The notes: generated by a model from the letters alone, not told the origin. Shown: positions 33,834 through 42,735, counted from the stretch's first letter. The stretch: 64,000 bases of DNA from Planctomycetota bacterium (GCA_022566535.1 JADFIR010000001.1:1-64000); one strand, 5' to 3'. Made by a program: numbers and translations.

Positions 33834-35177
33834 ATGGGCATCGAAGTGAGAAGCACAGTCACCATCGTCGGCGCCGGTTTGGCGGGGGCGCTGCTGGCGT
33901 GTCTGCTCGGCGAGGCCGGCTATAGCGTGGGAGTGTACGAGCGCCGGCCGGACCCCCGGACCAGGGGGTTGACCGCCGGGCGATCGATCAACCTCGCCCT
34001 TTCGGTCCGCGGGATTCACGCCCTGCAACGAGCCGGCTTGGCCGAGGCGGTGCTTAAGGACGCCATCCCGATGCGCGGGCGAATGATTCATTCACCCGCC
34101 GGCCGGCTCACCTTCCAGCCATACAGCAAGAACCCCAACGATGCGATCAACTCCGTGTCGCGGGGCGGGCTGAACGTGACGTTACTCGACGGCGCCCGGA
34201 AGCACCCCAACGTTCGGTATCACTTCGAGCATCGCTGCATCGACGTTGATCTTGACAAGCCCTCCGTTACGTTTCTAAACACCGCTGACAATGAAACGAC
34301 TCGCGTCGATGCAGACATCGTCATCGGTTGTGACGGCGCGTTCTCGGCCGTGCGCGGGCGGATGCAGTTGGTCGATCAATTCGATTACAGCCAGACATAC
34401 CTCGGGCACGGCTACAAGGAGCTGACGGTTCCGCCGACGCGTGGCGGTGACTTCGCCATGGAGCCGCACGCGCTGCACATCTGGCCGAGGGGCGGCTCCA
34501 TGATGATTGCGCTTCCTAACCGCGACCGCTCATTCACCTGTACTCTCTTTTGGCCGTTTGTGGGTCCTGGCAGCTTTGAGGCGGTGAAGAGTGAAGATGA
34601 GATTCAGCGTTTCTTCCAGGCGAATTTCCGTGACGCCATGGAGCTCATGCCCAGCCTCGTGGAGGATTACAGGCACAACCCAACGAGTTCGCTGGTGACC
34701 GTGCGCTGCTCGCCGTGGTTCTATCAGGACAAGGTTGTGCTCGTCGGCGACGCCGCCCATGCCGTTGTGCCGTTCTACGGCCAGGGTATGAACGCGGCGT
34801 TCGAGGATTGCGTCGCTCTGGCGGAGTGTCTCGCGCACTCCAGGTCGGATCGCCACGCAGCGTTCGAGCGGTACTTCCATGGGCGCAAGGTCAATGCCGA
34901 CGCCATCGCCGACCTGGCGATCGGCAATTTCATTGAGATGCGAGATCGCGTGGCCTCGCCGGCGTTCCGGCTGCGCAAACGCGCCGAGCGTGTGGTTCAC
35001 AGGCTCTGTGGGCGGTGGTACACGCCGTTATACAACATGGTGACCTTCTCGCGGATCCCCTACGCGCAAGCGAAGCGGAAAGCGGCGAAACAGCTGCGCG
35101 ACATCATCGTGCTGTCGAGCCTGCTGCTGAGCCTGCTGGCAGTCGGTATCCTGGTCGCGGTCTGGTCGCTGCGGTGA
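33834..35177 (+). CDS. kmo: Kynurenine 3-monooxygenase
   Basis: A 447-residue FAD enzyme that hydroxylates kynurenine with NADPH and oxygen. The dinucleotide motif is TIVGAGLAGALLACLLGEAG. The KMO-typical GRSINLALSVRGIHALQRAG and VGDAAHAVVPFYGQGMNAAF are complete. A C-terminal hydrophobic segment (IIVLSSLLLSLLAVGILVAV) would anchor it in a membrane, as the C-terminal segment of the mitochondrial enzyme does. The enzyme commits the pathway to 3-hydroxykynurenine. Confidence 0.95.
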   Translation: MGIEVRSTVTIVGAGLAGALLACLLGEAGYSVGVYERRPDPRTRGLTAGRSINLALSVRGIHALQRAGLAEAVLKDAIPMRGRMIHSPAGRLTFQPYSKNPNDAINSVSRGGLNVTLLDGARKHPNVRYHFEHRCIDVDLDKPSVTFLNTADNETTRVDADIVIGCDGAFSAVRGRMQLVDQFDYSQTYLGHGYKELTVPPTRGGDFAMEPHALHIWPRGGSMMIALPNRDRSFTCTLFWPFVGPGSFEAVKSEDEIQRFFQANFRDAMELMPSLVEDYRHNPTSSLVTVRCSPWFYQDKVVLVGDAAHAVVPFYGQGMNAAFEDCVALAECLAHSRSDRHAAFERYFHGRKVNADAIADLAIGNFIEMRDRVASPAFRLRKRAERVVHRLCGRWYTPLYNMVTFSRIPYAQAKRKAAKQLRDIIVLSSLLLSLLAVGILVAVWSLR

Positions 35178-35222
35178 GCTGCGCGAATCGGCGAGGCGCC
35201 GGCCCCCAAACAGGGACAAACG

Positions 35223-35948
35223 ATGTCCAAAAAGCCTGAGCATCTCCACGACCCGTATTGCGGCAACTGCGGATACAAGCTCACGGGGTTGGTCGATTCA
35301 TCGAAATGTCCCGAGTGCGGCAAACCCTTGGTGGAGGTGGTCAGCCGCATAGGGCAATGGGGACGGCGATACCGGTCCGAGGCGACACTGTTTGGGTTGC
35401 CGGTGATTGATGTCGCGTTCGGTCCCAGACCGGGCGAGCGCATCGGTCGGGCCCGAGGGGTCATCGCCCTGGGTGACCGGGCCACTGGATTGGTTGCCGT
35501 CGGCGGATTCGCGCGGGGTGCGGTGGCGGTCGGGGGAAACGCCATCGGCCTGTTTACCCTTGGCGGCTTCAGTTTCGGTCTGGTTGCCGCGTGGGGTGGC
35601 GTGGCGATCGGGGCCCTGAGTTATGGCGGACTGGCCCTGGGAATGCTCGCTTCCGGCGGACTGGTTCTAGGCATCGTCGCCACCGGCGGCCTGCCCATCG
35701 GCTATTACGCGATGGGCGGAGCACCCGTCGGCGTGCACCGCCTCGGCCCCGGCGTGAGCTCATCGGAAGCGATCCAGATGCTCGGCCGGCTCTCATGGTT
35801 CTTCGGACCACCGACAGCGTTCACCGCCATGAATCTGTTGCAGCCGCTGGTCGTCATCGCCGGCCTGGTGGTAGCGGCCGCGGCTGGGATCGGCCTGCTC
35901 GCGCTGTGGGGACATCTGCGAGGAAAGCCCTCCGCCGCAGACCCATGA
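35223..35948 (+). CDS. Zinc-ribbon, Gly-rich membrane protein between kmo and kynB
   Basis: A 241-residue protein. The zinc ribbon is at residues 13-36 (CGNCGYKLTGLVDSSKCPEC). About residues 75-175 form a series of short Gly/Ala repeats of the type (A/G)xGGxxxG (VAVGGFARGAVAVGGNAIG), likely tightly packed membrane turns. A final membrane helix is at about 205-230 (LVVIAGLVVAAAAGIGLLAL). Its TGA overlaps the ATG of the formamidase by four bases, so it is coupled to the pathway. The function is not recognised. Confidence 0.65.
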   Translation: MSKKPEHLHDPYCGNCGYKLTGLVDSSKCPECGKPLVEVVSRIGQWGRRYRSEATLFGLPVIDVAFGPRPGERIGRARGVIALGDRATGLVAVGGFARGAVAVGGNAIGLFTLGGFSFGLVAAWGGVAIGALSYGGLALGMLASGGLVLGIVATGGLPIGYYAMGGAPVGVHRLGPGVSSSEAIQMLGRLSWFFGPPTAFTAMNLLQPLVVIAGLVVAAAAGIGLLALWGHLRGKPSAADP

Positions 35949-36571
35949 AGCGCTCGCTGTTCGACATCACGCCGCCGATTTCACTGGACTTGAAGGTCTG
36001 GCCGGGCGACACTCCGCCGAGCCGCGAAGTGCTGCTGGACATGAAGCGCGGTGACAACCTCACGCTCTGCACCCTGCACGCGACCGTGCATCTGGGGGCT
36101 CACGCCGATGCCCCGAGCCACTACGGCCGCGATGCGCCATCAATCGAGCAACGAAGCCTGGAGTTGTATGTCGGTCCGTGCCGGGTCATTCACCTGGATG
36201 TCAAACGCGGCGCCCGCATTGAACCGGAAGATGTCCGGGCGAACATTCAAGCTGAGCGGCTGCTTCTTGCGACCGGCACGTTTCCCGACCCCCGGAAATG
36301 GAACGAGGACTTCGCGGCCCTGAGCCCGCAGCTTGTCGATCATCTTCACGAGCGAGGCGTCAAGCTCATTGGCATCGACACCCCCAGCGTGGACCTGTTC
36401 GATTCCAAGGACCTGCCCGCCCACCAGCGTGTTCTCGCCCACGACATGGCGATCCTGGAAGGCTTGGTGCTCAAGGATGTGCCGCAGGGGATGTACGAAC
36501 TGATCGCCCTGCCGCTGCCATTGGTCGGCTTCGACGCCAGTCCGGTCCGTGCGGTGTTGCGCACCATATAG
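35945..36571 (+). CDS. kynB: Kynurenine formamidase (cyclase family)
   Basis: A 208-residue member of the metal-dependent cyclase/KynB family that hydrolyses N-formylkynurenine. It opens FDITPPISLDLKVWPGDTP. The metal-binding motif is HLGAHADAPSHYG (HxGxHxDxPxH), and GIDTPSVDLFDSKDLPAHQ is the expected second region. I start it at ATG 35945, inside the longer listed frame, because this gives the normal length and overlaps the preceding stop. The TAG stop is the first triplet of a REP-like palindrome shared with the convergent gene. Confidence 0.92.
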   Translation: MKRSLFDITPPISLDLKVWPGDTPPSREVLLDMKRGDNLTLCTLHATVHLGAHADAPSHYGRDAPSIEQRSLELYVGPCRVIHLDVKRGARIEPEDVRANIQAERLLLATGTFPDPRKWNEDFAALSPQLVDHLHERGVKLIGIDTPSVDLFDSKDLPAHQRVLAHDMAILEGLVLKDVPQGMYELIALPLPLVGFDASPVRAVLRTI

Positions 36572-36592
36572 CCCCCGGCTTGCCGGGGGTTA
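36569..36592. repeat. REP-like palindrome supplying stop codons to two convergent genes
   Basis: TAGCCCCCGGCTTGCCGGGGGTTA. Its left TAG is the stop of kynB, and its right TTA is the TAA stop of the minus-strand deaminase. Nothing else separates the two convergent genes. The hairpin may also end transcription from both sides. Confidence 0.7.
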
Positions 36593-37021
36593 GCTCCCAA
36601 TCGTGGCGATGACTTTCAACTCCACCGCGATCGGCGTGGGCAGGGAACCCACCTCGATCGTGGTGCGCGTCGGGTTCGGCTTGCCGTCGCCTGCGAAATA
36701 CTCTGCATACAGCGTGTTGAACCGCGTGAAGTCCTTCTTCATGTTCGTGAGGAACACCAGCACATCGACGATGTTGTCCCAGCCCGAGCCGGCGTCTTCG
36801 AGAATGGCCCGCACGTTATCGAAGCACGACCGGCACTGCGCTTCAATGTCATATGAAGTCACGTTGCCCTGAGTATCAAGCGTCACGCCTGGGATCTCTT
36901 TGCGGCCGCGTTTCCGGGGTCCGACGCCGGAGAGATACAACAGGTTGCCGACGCGCCTGGCGTGCGGATAGGCGCCGACGGGTTCCGGGGCGCGGGGGCT
37001 CATGAGGCCCGGGTCGTGCAT
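36590..37021 (-). CDS. nbaF: RidA-family 2-aminomuconate deaminase (probable)
   Basis: A 143-residue YjgF/RidA-fold protein. It has VGAYPHARRVGNLLYLSGVG, the central DIEAQCRSCFDNVRAILEDA and the C-terminal PNPTRTTIEVGSLPTPIAVE, with the conserved Arg and Glu of the family. In this context the best fit is the deaminase that turns 2-aminomuconate into 4-oxalocrotonate. A general enamine deaminase is the alternative. It is encoded convergently with kynB and followed upstream by the aminomuconic semialdehyde dehydrogenase gene. Confidence 0.85.
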   Translation of the reverse strand: MHDPGLMSPRAPEPVGAYPHARRVGNLLYLSGVGPRKRGRKEIPGVTLDTQGNVTSYDIEAQCRSCFDNVRAILEDAGSGWDNIVDVLVFLTNMKKDFTRFNTLYAEYFAGDGKPNPTRTTIEVGSLPTPIAVELKVIATIGS

Positions 37022-37072
37022 CGATCATCCTTCCCAACCCGCCGGGACAAGCTCGGCGGCGAAACATTGCGC

Positions 37073-38533
37073 CTATGTTCGTTCGTTCCTCAATTTGAAA
37101 CACACGTTTTTCGGTTCGGTGAAGAAGCGCAGCGCTTCATCGCCTCCTTCTCGGCCGAGGCCGCTGTGCTTCATCCCGCCGAAGGGTACTCGCAGATCGC
37201 GCAGCAGCCAGCAGTTCACCCACACCGTCCCGGATTGAATCTGCCCGGCCACGCGATGAGCACGATCGAGGTTGCCCGTCCACAGCGAGGCGGACAGCCC
37301 ATATTGCGTGGCGTTGGCGAAGCCGATGACCTGCTCCTCGTCGTCAAACGGCATGATGGTGACCACCGGGCCGAAGATCTCCTCGCGGTTTGTCCGGCAC
37401 TGCGCGTCTAGACCGGTGATGACCGTCGGCTGGAGGAAGAACCCGCCGCGGCATCGCTCGTTGATCGCCGCCGGCCGGGCCCCGCCGCAGCGGATCGTGC
37501 CACCCTCATCCTGAGCCAACGAAACATACGATTCGACCTTGGCCAGATGCTCTTTGGAGATCAGCGCCCCGAGGTCGGTGCCTTGCTCCAGCGGGTCGCC
37601 CACGCGCAGCGCGCCGCTGCGCTCGACGAAGCGATCGACGAACTGGTCGAAGACCGAACGTTGCACGAAGATGCGCGAGCCGCACAAACAGACCTGGCCC
37701 TGGTTGGCGAACGCGGATTGCACACTCACCGGAAGCGCGTCATCAAGATCAGCGTCAGCGAAGACGATCGTCGGGTTCTTGCCGCCGCACTCCAGCGCCA
37801 GACGTTTGAACATCGGAGCGGCGGTGCGGGCGATGAGCGAGCCGGTCTCGGTTCCCCCGGTGAAGGAGATCGTCGGGACATCGCCGTGGCTGACGATGGC
37901 GGCGCCCGCCTTGGCCCCGAGGCCGTGCACGATATTGAGCACGCCCGCCGGCAGACCCGCCTCCTGACACAGTGCAGCCAGTCGATGGGCGGTCGTGGGG
38001 GTGAGCTCCGAGGGCTTGCCCACCGCGGTGTTGCCGGTGGCGATCGCGGGGGCGACCTTCCACGTGAAGAGATACAGCGGCAGGTTCCACGGCGAGATCA
38101 GCCCGGCTACACCGCGCGGCTGGCGCAGGGTCACGTTGAGCGCCTCAGTATCGGTCTGATGCGTTTCGGATTTCGTGTGCAGGATCGCCGTGGCGAAGAA
38201 GCGGAAGTTGTTCACGGCGCGCGGGATGTCAACCGATCTGGCTACGCTCAGCGGCTTGCCGGTGTCGATGCACTCGCTGCGGGCGAGTTCGTCGAGGTCG
38301 CGTTCGATCAGGTCCGCGATCCGAAGCAGGATTCGACTGCGCTCGGCTGCGGGGGTTGATGACCACGCTCCGAACGCTCGCTTAGCGGAGTCCACGGCCG
38401 CCTCGACATCGCGCTGATCGCTATCGGGGACCTGCGCGCAAACCTCGCCCGTGGCTGGGTTGATGTCGTCGAAGTACCCCCTGCCCACTGGTTCTACGAG
38501 TTGCCCGTCGATGAAGTTGCGGATCGTCAACAT
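37073..38533 (-). CDS. nbaE: 2-aminomuconic semialdehyde dehydrogenase
   Basis: A 486-residue aldehyde dehydrogenase of the AMSDH/HMSDH group, oxidising 2-aminomuconate semialdehyde with NAD. It starts IRNFIDGQLVEPVGRGYFDD. The catalytic Glu is in LALECGGKNPTIVFADADL, the catalytic Cys in FANQGQVCLCGSRIFVQ, and the cofactor region is PWNLPLYLFTWKVAPAIATG. The listed ORF runs 155 codons further upstream, but the ATG at 38533 fits the family length. It lies between the deaminase and the SDR gene, all on the minus strand. Confidence 0.92.
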   Translation of the reverse strand: MLTIRNFIDGQLVEPVGRGYFDDINPATGEVCAQVPDSDQRDVEAAVDSAKRAFGAWSSTPAAERSRILLRIADLIERDLDELARSECIDTGKPLSVARSVDIPRAVNNFRFFATAILHTKSETHQTDTEALNVTLRQPRGVAGLISPWNLPLYLFTWKVAPAIATGNTAVGKPSELTPTTAHRLAALCQEAGLPAGVLNIVHGLGAKAGAAIVSHGDVPTISFTGGTETGSLIARTAAPMFKRLALECGGKNPTIVFADADLDDALPVSVQSAFANQGQVCLCGSRIFVQRSVFDQFVDRFVERSGALRVGDPLEQGTDLGALISKEHLAKVESYVSLAQDEGGTIRCGGARPAAINERCRGGFFLQPTVITGLDAQCRTNREEIFGPVVTIMPFDDEEQVIGFANATQYGLSASLWTGNLDRAHRVAGQIQSGTVWVNCWLLRDLRVPFGGMKHSGLGREGGDEALRFFTEPKNVCFKLRNERT

Positions 38534-38562
38534 GTCTCGACGCGAGGTTCTGGGGTGATCTG

Positions 38563-39351
38563 TTACTGCCCTGCGAGGCGTCCGCCATCGACGGGCAGGT
38601 TGACGCCGTTGATGTAGGCTGCCGAGGGCGAGGCGAGAAAACCGGCTACCGCAGCGATCTCTTGCGGCGCGGCGAAGCGGCCCAGCGGCACGTTGGCGAT
38701 CATTTGACCTTCGATTTCCTGGACCGTCGAGCCGGCGCGATTCGCCCTGCCCTGGATGAGGCTGTCGAGTCGAGCGGTGCGGGTGTAGCCGGGCAAGATA
38801 TTGTTGACGGTGATCCCGAACGGGCCGAGCTCGCCGGCGAGGGTGCGGGCCCAGTTCGCCACCGCGCCGCGGATGACGTTGGACACGCCGAGCCCCTTGA
38901 TCGTCTGGATCACCGACGTGGAGATGATGTTGACGATGCGCCCGTAGCCGGCGTCGCGCATGCCGGGCGCGAGGGTCTGCACGAGCACATGGTTGCACAG
39001 GAGGTGCTGGGTGAAGGCAGCGATGAGCTGGTCTGACGGAGCCTCGAAGACCGCCCCGGCCGGCGGCCCGCCCGTGTTGTTCAGCAGGATGTGGATCGGC
39101 CCGTTCGCCTCAACGTGACGGGTCGCCTTGTCGCGTACGACTTCCCAATCACAAAAGTCGGCGACGATCGAACCGTGCGACTGGCCGTGGTCGCTCGGCA
39201 ACTCTTGGCGGACCTTTTTGAGCCCCGCTTCATTGCGGGCCATCAAGGTGACCTCGGCCCCGAGCCTGGCCAGCTCCATCGCGCAGGCCCGGCCGATGCC
39301 TTGCGTGCTGCCGCAGACCAGCGCGTTCTTGCCTTGGAGAGTGTCGGTCAT
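38563..39351 (-). CDS. Short-chain dehydrogenase/reductase-like protein with altered active site
   Basis: A 262-residue SDR-fold protein. The cofactor motif is CGSTQGIGRACAMELARLG, NNTGGPPAGAVFE follows, and the tail is INGVNLPVDGGRLAG. Aligned with the window's own FabG, the catalytic Tyr-x-x-x-Lys is replaced by Ser-x-x-x-Arg (SNVIRGAVANW). It belongs to a divergent SDR subgroup and may not be a standard reductase. It lies 29 bases before the AMSDH gene in the same direction, so a link to aminomuconate metabolism is suggested by position only. The start at ATG 39351 shortens the listed ORF by 29 codons. Confidence 0.8.
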   Translation of the reverse strand: MTDTLQGKNALVCGSTQGIGRACAMELARLGAEVTLMARNEAGLKKVRQELPSDHGQSHGSIVADFCDWEVVRDKATRHVEANGPIHILLNNTGGPPAGAVFEAPSDQLIAAFTQHLLCNHVLVQTLAPGMRDAGYGRIVNIISTSVIQTIKGLGVSNVIRGAVANWARTLAGELGPFGITVNNILPGYTRTARLDSLIQGRANRAGSTVQEIEGQMIANVPLGRFAAPQEIAAVAGFLASPSAAYINGVNLPVDGGRLAGQ

Positions 39352-39425
39352 CGCGTCGTTGTCATCGTTCAATGTTCTCGCGGCGGGGCGAGGTGAGCCG
39401 GCGAAACAGGGTATCATGTTCCGGC

Positions 39426-39896
39426 ATGAGTGAATCATCTCCCATCGTGGTCGCGGTCAACATCTCACCCGGGGGCGTCCCCAAGCACCAAATCGAGATC
39501 GGCGAGGTGACCTCAGCCGGCCTCGTCGGCGACGGGCACGATCACGCCAAGCACAACACCCCGATGCAGGCGATCAGCTTGATCGATGTCGAAGATCTCG
39601 ACGATCTGCGGCGAGAGGGGTTCGACGTCTATCCCGGCGCGACCGGCGAAAACCTGACCATTCGCGGCCTCGACGTTGATGCACTCCACATCGGTGATCG
39701 GCTGTGCTTCAACGGCGGCCTGGAGCTTGAGATCACCAAGGTGCGTAAGCCATGCTACGTGCTGGACGCCATCAGTCCTCGGTTGCAACGTGCCATTGCA
39801 GGCCGATGTGGCTGCTACGCCAGGATCATCACGGCCGGTCGAATCCGCTCCGGCGAGACGATTGAAGTGCATTATGGGGTCCCCGATCAAGTTTGA
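39426..39896 (+). CDS. MOSC-domain protein
   Basis: A 156-residue protein that is essentially one MOSC domain, the fold that carries molybdenum cofactor sulfur in enzymes such as YiiM and MOCOS. It begins IVVAVNISPGGVPKHQIEIG, contains AISLIDVEDLDDLRREG and GATGENLTIRGLDVDALHIG, and has the conserved Cys in RKPCYVLDAIS that would carry the sulfur. The start ATG at 39426 is inside the listed frame. It overlaps the mobA-like gene by 23 bases, so the two are coupled and both concern the molybdenum cofactor. Confidence 0.85.
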   Translation: MSESSPIVVAVNISPGGVPKHQIEIGEVTSAGLVGDGHDHAKHNTPMQAISLIDVEDLDDLRREGFDVYPGATGENLTIRGLDVDALHIGDRLCFNGGLELEITKVRKPCYVLDAISPRLQRAIAGRCGCYARIITAGRIRSGETIEVHYGVPDQV

Positions 39897-40524
39897 TGGC
39901 GGGCGGTGGCCGCACACCGGCGCCGTGCTGGCCGGCGGCCGAAGCGCGCGGATGGGCCGGCCGAAGCACGCGCTGCCGCTGCCCGATGGTCGCCCCATGA
40001 TCGAAGCCGTCGCCGATGTCATGGCACAGGTGTGCCAACAGGTGGTTGTCGTCGGGAGCACCGACGCGCTGGCGACACTTCAGCATATCGACGACCTGCG
40101 ATCCCGCCACGGACCGCTTGGCGGCATTGAGGCACTGCTTGGTAGCGGCGTGGATACGCAATACCTCGTCTGCCCCTGTGATCTGCCGCTGGTGACAAGC
40201 AAGTTGCTCAAGGCGCTGACTGTGCCTTCGTCCGCCCAGGCCACGGTCCTGCGGATTGATGGTCGTTCAGGAACCGAACCATTGCCTGCGCGAATCTCGG
40301 CGGAGGTACTGCGTGCGGTACGAGCGCTGCTCGATGCCGGTCAGCGCGCCGTGTCTCATCTGATGCAGTCCATCGAGATCGAAGCGATCGAGGCTCCGCA
40401 GGCGTGGTCAAGATATTTGACCAATATCAACACGCCTCAGGAGTACGAGGCGCTTGTTCAGCACACCGCAACTCAATGGCCGCGAGCCGACGGCTCGCCG
40501 GTGCATCCGCGGCTCTCATACTGA
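39874..40524 (+). CDS. mobA: Molybdenum cofactor guanylyltransferase-like protein
   Basis: A 216-residue nucleotidyltransferase. The N-terminal binding loop is GAVLAGGRSARMGRPKHAL. The metal-binding region CPCDLPLVTSKLLKAL and the late YLTNINTPQEYEAL are typical of MobA, which turns Mo-molybdopterin into the guanine dinucleotide form. The start ATG at 39874 lies 23 bases inside the MOSC gene. The product would feed the bis-MGD enzyme encoded next door on the other strand. MocA-type cytidylyl transfer is a less likely alternative. Confidence 0.88.
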   Translation: MGSPIKFDGGRWPHTGAVLAGGRSARMGRPKHALPLPDGRPMIEAVADVMAQVCQQVVVVGSTDALATLQHIDDLRSRHGPLGGIEALLGSGVDTQYLVCPCDLPLVTSKLLKALTVPSSAQATVLRIDGRSGTEPLPARISAEVLRAVRALLDAGQRAVSHLMQSIEIEAIEAPQAWSRYLTNINTPQEYEALVQHTATQWPRADGSPVHPRLSY

Positions 40525-40554
40525 CTCCGACAGCTGAAAGCTGAGGGCTGACCG

Positions 40555-42735
40555 CTATCCCGGCTCGATCCTCACCACCGTATTCTTGAACGCCGGCGTG
40601 CGCGACCGGGGGTCGGCCCGCTTGGGGATGATTGCGTTGGCCTCGGGGTAGTACATCACCGCGTTGCCGGCGCGAATGTCGATTGAGCGCACGAGCAGAT
40701 TCGCCAATGCCCCGGTCTCACTGCGGACGGTCACGCGCTGATTCACCTCAAAGCCGAAACGCTCGATGTCATCGGGGTGCATCATCACCACGTCCCGCCT
40801 GTCCTGACCGCGATAGATGTCGTGCTCCTCGTACACCACCGTGTTGAATTGCCCCTCGGAGCGCACGGTCATCAGGCGAAGCTCGCCGTTGTCCGTGCCC
40901 GCAAGCGCCGGCAGATCGACCACGTGGAACTTCGCCCGGCCGGTGTCGGTGGGGAATTTCCGCTCGTGCAACGTTCGGCCGTCGATCTGGAACTCCTGCC
41001 TGGTTTGGTCGATAGCGCCGATCTTTTCGTAACCGGGGATGATTTCGGCGATCGCCTCGCGGATCCGGCCGTGGCGGCGCATGGATTCCCAGTCGATGGG
41101 CGTGGAATCACCGAGCACCCGCTGAGCGAGGTCGGCGATGACTTGCACTTCGCTGCGCGGGCCAACGTGGCGCGGCTGCCCGCCGTCGCTGAGCCGCACG
41201 TAGTTGAACATCGACTCCTGAGTGGTGGCCTGGGGCTCCTCGTCTCGCGCAAGCACGGGCAGGATGATCGTTTCGCGCCCACGGCCGTGCGCATGGCCGG
41301 TGTTCAGCGTCGTGGACATGTACGCCACCATGTCGATCTTGCTCATGGCACGGGCAGCGAAGGCGGAATCGGGGTTCGACCCGTACAGGTTCCCGCCGAG
41401 GCAGGACGCAAAGCGAACCTTGCCCTCGTCGGCCCGTCCAATGCTACCGAGGGTGTCGAGGCCCGCCGAAGTCGGCAGCGTGACGCCGAAAGTGCTCTCA
41501 AGCCGCTCGAACACAGCCTCCTTGAGCTTCGGCACCACCCCCATCGAGCCCATGCCCTGCACGTTGGAGTGCCCGCGCAACGGCAGCAGCCCGCAGCCGG
41601 CCCGGCCGAGCATCCCGCGCATCATGGCCAGGTTCGCGATCATCTGCACGTTCCCAAAACCGTGCTCATGATGGGTGATCCCCATCGCCCAGCAGAAGAT
41701 GGTCTTCTGCGAGGCGGCATAGATCTCCGCGACGTGCTCGATCGTTTCGCGCCCTACGCCGCAGCGCTTGACAAGTTCTTCCCACCCCAGCGACTCGATG
41801 TGTCCTTGGAACGCGTCCCAGCCGTCGGTGTGGTTGGTCACGAACTGCTCATCCACCGCCCCGCGCTCAAGCACGGCCTTGGCCACGGCGGCGAGGAACG
41901 CAATGTCGCCCCCGATGTGCGGCTGAACGTAAACGTCTGCGATCTTCGACCCCAACAGCAGGCTGCGAACGTCGGATGGCACCTTGAACCGCACCAGGCC
42001 GATCTCGCGCAGCGGGTTGACGACGATGACCTTCCCGCCGCGGCGACGATGCTCGACGATCGTCCGCATCAGCCGGGGATGGTTCGATGCGGGGTTCGCC
42101 CCGATCAGGAACAGCAGGTCGCAGCGTTGGATGTCATCGAGTGCAACCGTCGCGGTACCGGAGCCGGTGACGGTCGTCAAACCTACGCCTGAGGCCTGGT
42201 GGCAGAAGAACGAACAGTTGTTGATGTTGTTGGTGCCGTAGAGCCGGGCGAAGAGTTGCAGCAAGAACCCCGCTTCGTTCGACGACCGGCCGCTGAAGTA
42301 GAAGAACGTTTCCTCGGGTGCCGTCTTCTTGAGTTTCACCGCGATGCGGTCCAGCGCATCGTCCCAGGTGATGCAGCGGTAGTGATTGTCGAGCGGCCCG
42401 GCGTACAGCGGCTCGGTCAATCGGCCGGCCGCTTCGAGTTCGCGTGACGAGAGGCCCCGCAACTGTTCAAGGCTAAAATTATCGAAGAAGTGCGGCTGGA
42501 TGCGACCCTGCATGTCGGCGGCCATGGCCTGGATCGATTTCTTGCAGACTTCGGGGAACCGCCCGGCTTCGTTGACCATTCCGCCGAGCTGCCCGCCCAT
42601 GCCCAGCGCGCAGGTCTTACAAGTGTTCTTGGACCGCAGCGCCTTGTACATGCGCCACAGCCCGCCTGATTGCCGGGCCTTGCCCAGCGCATACCAGATC
42701 GCCGGCCAACCACCACCTGCTTTGACCCGTCGCAT
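40555..42735 (-). CDS. Molybdopterin oxidoreductase, FdhF/YdeP family
   Basis: A 726-residue alpha subunit of the formate-dehydrogenase-like YdeP family. The N-terminal NTCKTCALGMGGQLGGMVNE keeps a CxxC, not the four-Cys Fe-S motif of classical FDH. The probable Mo ligand is the second Cys in NNCSFFCHQASGVGLTTVTG, where FDH-H has selenocysteine. Motifs typical of bis-MGD binding follow (LLFLIGANPASNHPRLMRT, LPLRGHSNVQGMGSMGV, EGQFNTVVYEEHDIYRGQDR). YdeP is linked to acid resistance in E. coli, but its reaction is unknown. It is convergent with the mobA-like gene. Confidence 0.87.
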   Translation of the reverse strand: MRRVKAGGGWPAIWYALGKARQSGGLWRMYKALRSKNTCKTCALGMGGQLGGMVNEAGRFPEVCKKSIQAMAADMQGRIQPHFFDNFSLEQLRGLSSRELEAAGRLTEPLYAGPLDNHYRCITWDDALDRIAVKLKKTAPEETFFYFSGRSSNEAGFLLQLFARLYGTNNINNCSFFCHQASGVGLTTVTGSGTATVALDDIQRCDLLFLIGANPASNHPRLMRTIVEHRRRGGKVIVVNPLREIGLVRFKVPSDVRSLLLGSKIADVYVQPHIGGDIAFLAAVAKAVLERGAVDEQFVTNHTDGWDAFQGHIESLGWEELVKRCGVGRETIEHVAEIYAASQKTIFCWAMGITHHEHGFGNVQMIANLAMMRGMLGRAGCGLLPLRGHSNVQGMGSMGVVPKLKEAVFERLESTFGVTLPTSAGLDTLGSIGRADEGKVRFASCLGGNLYGSNPDSAFAARAMSKIDMVAYMSTTLNTGHAHGRGRETIILPVLARDEEPQATTQESMFNYVRLSDGGQPRHVGPRSEVQVIADLAQRVLGDSTPIDWESMRRHGRIREAIAEIIPGYEKIGAIDQTRQEFQIDGRTLHERKFPTDTGRAKFHVVDLPALAGTDNGELRLMTVRSEGQFNTVVYEEHDIYRGQDRRDVVMMHPDDIERFGFEVNQRVTVRSETGALANLLVRSIDIRAGNAVMYYPEANAIIPKRADPRSRTPAFKNTVVRIEPG

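Noticed and set aside
40777-42192. 471-residue plus-strand ORF opposite the molybdopterin enzyme
   Set aside because: Antisense shadow of a well-conserved oxidoreductase.
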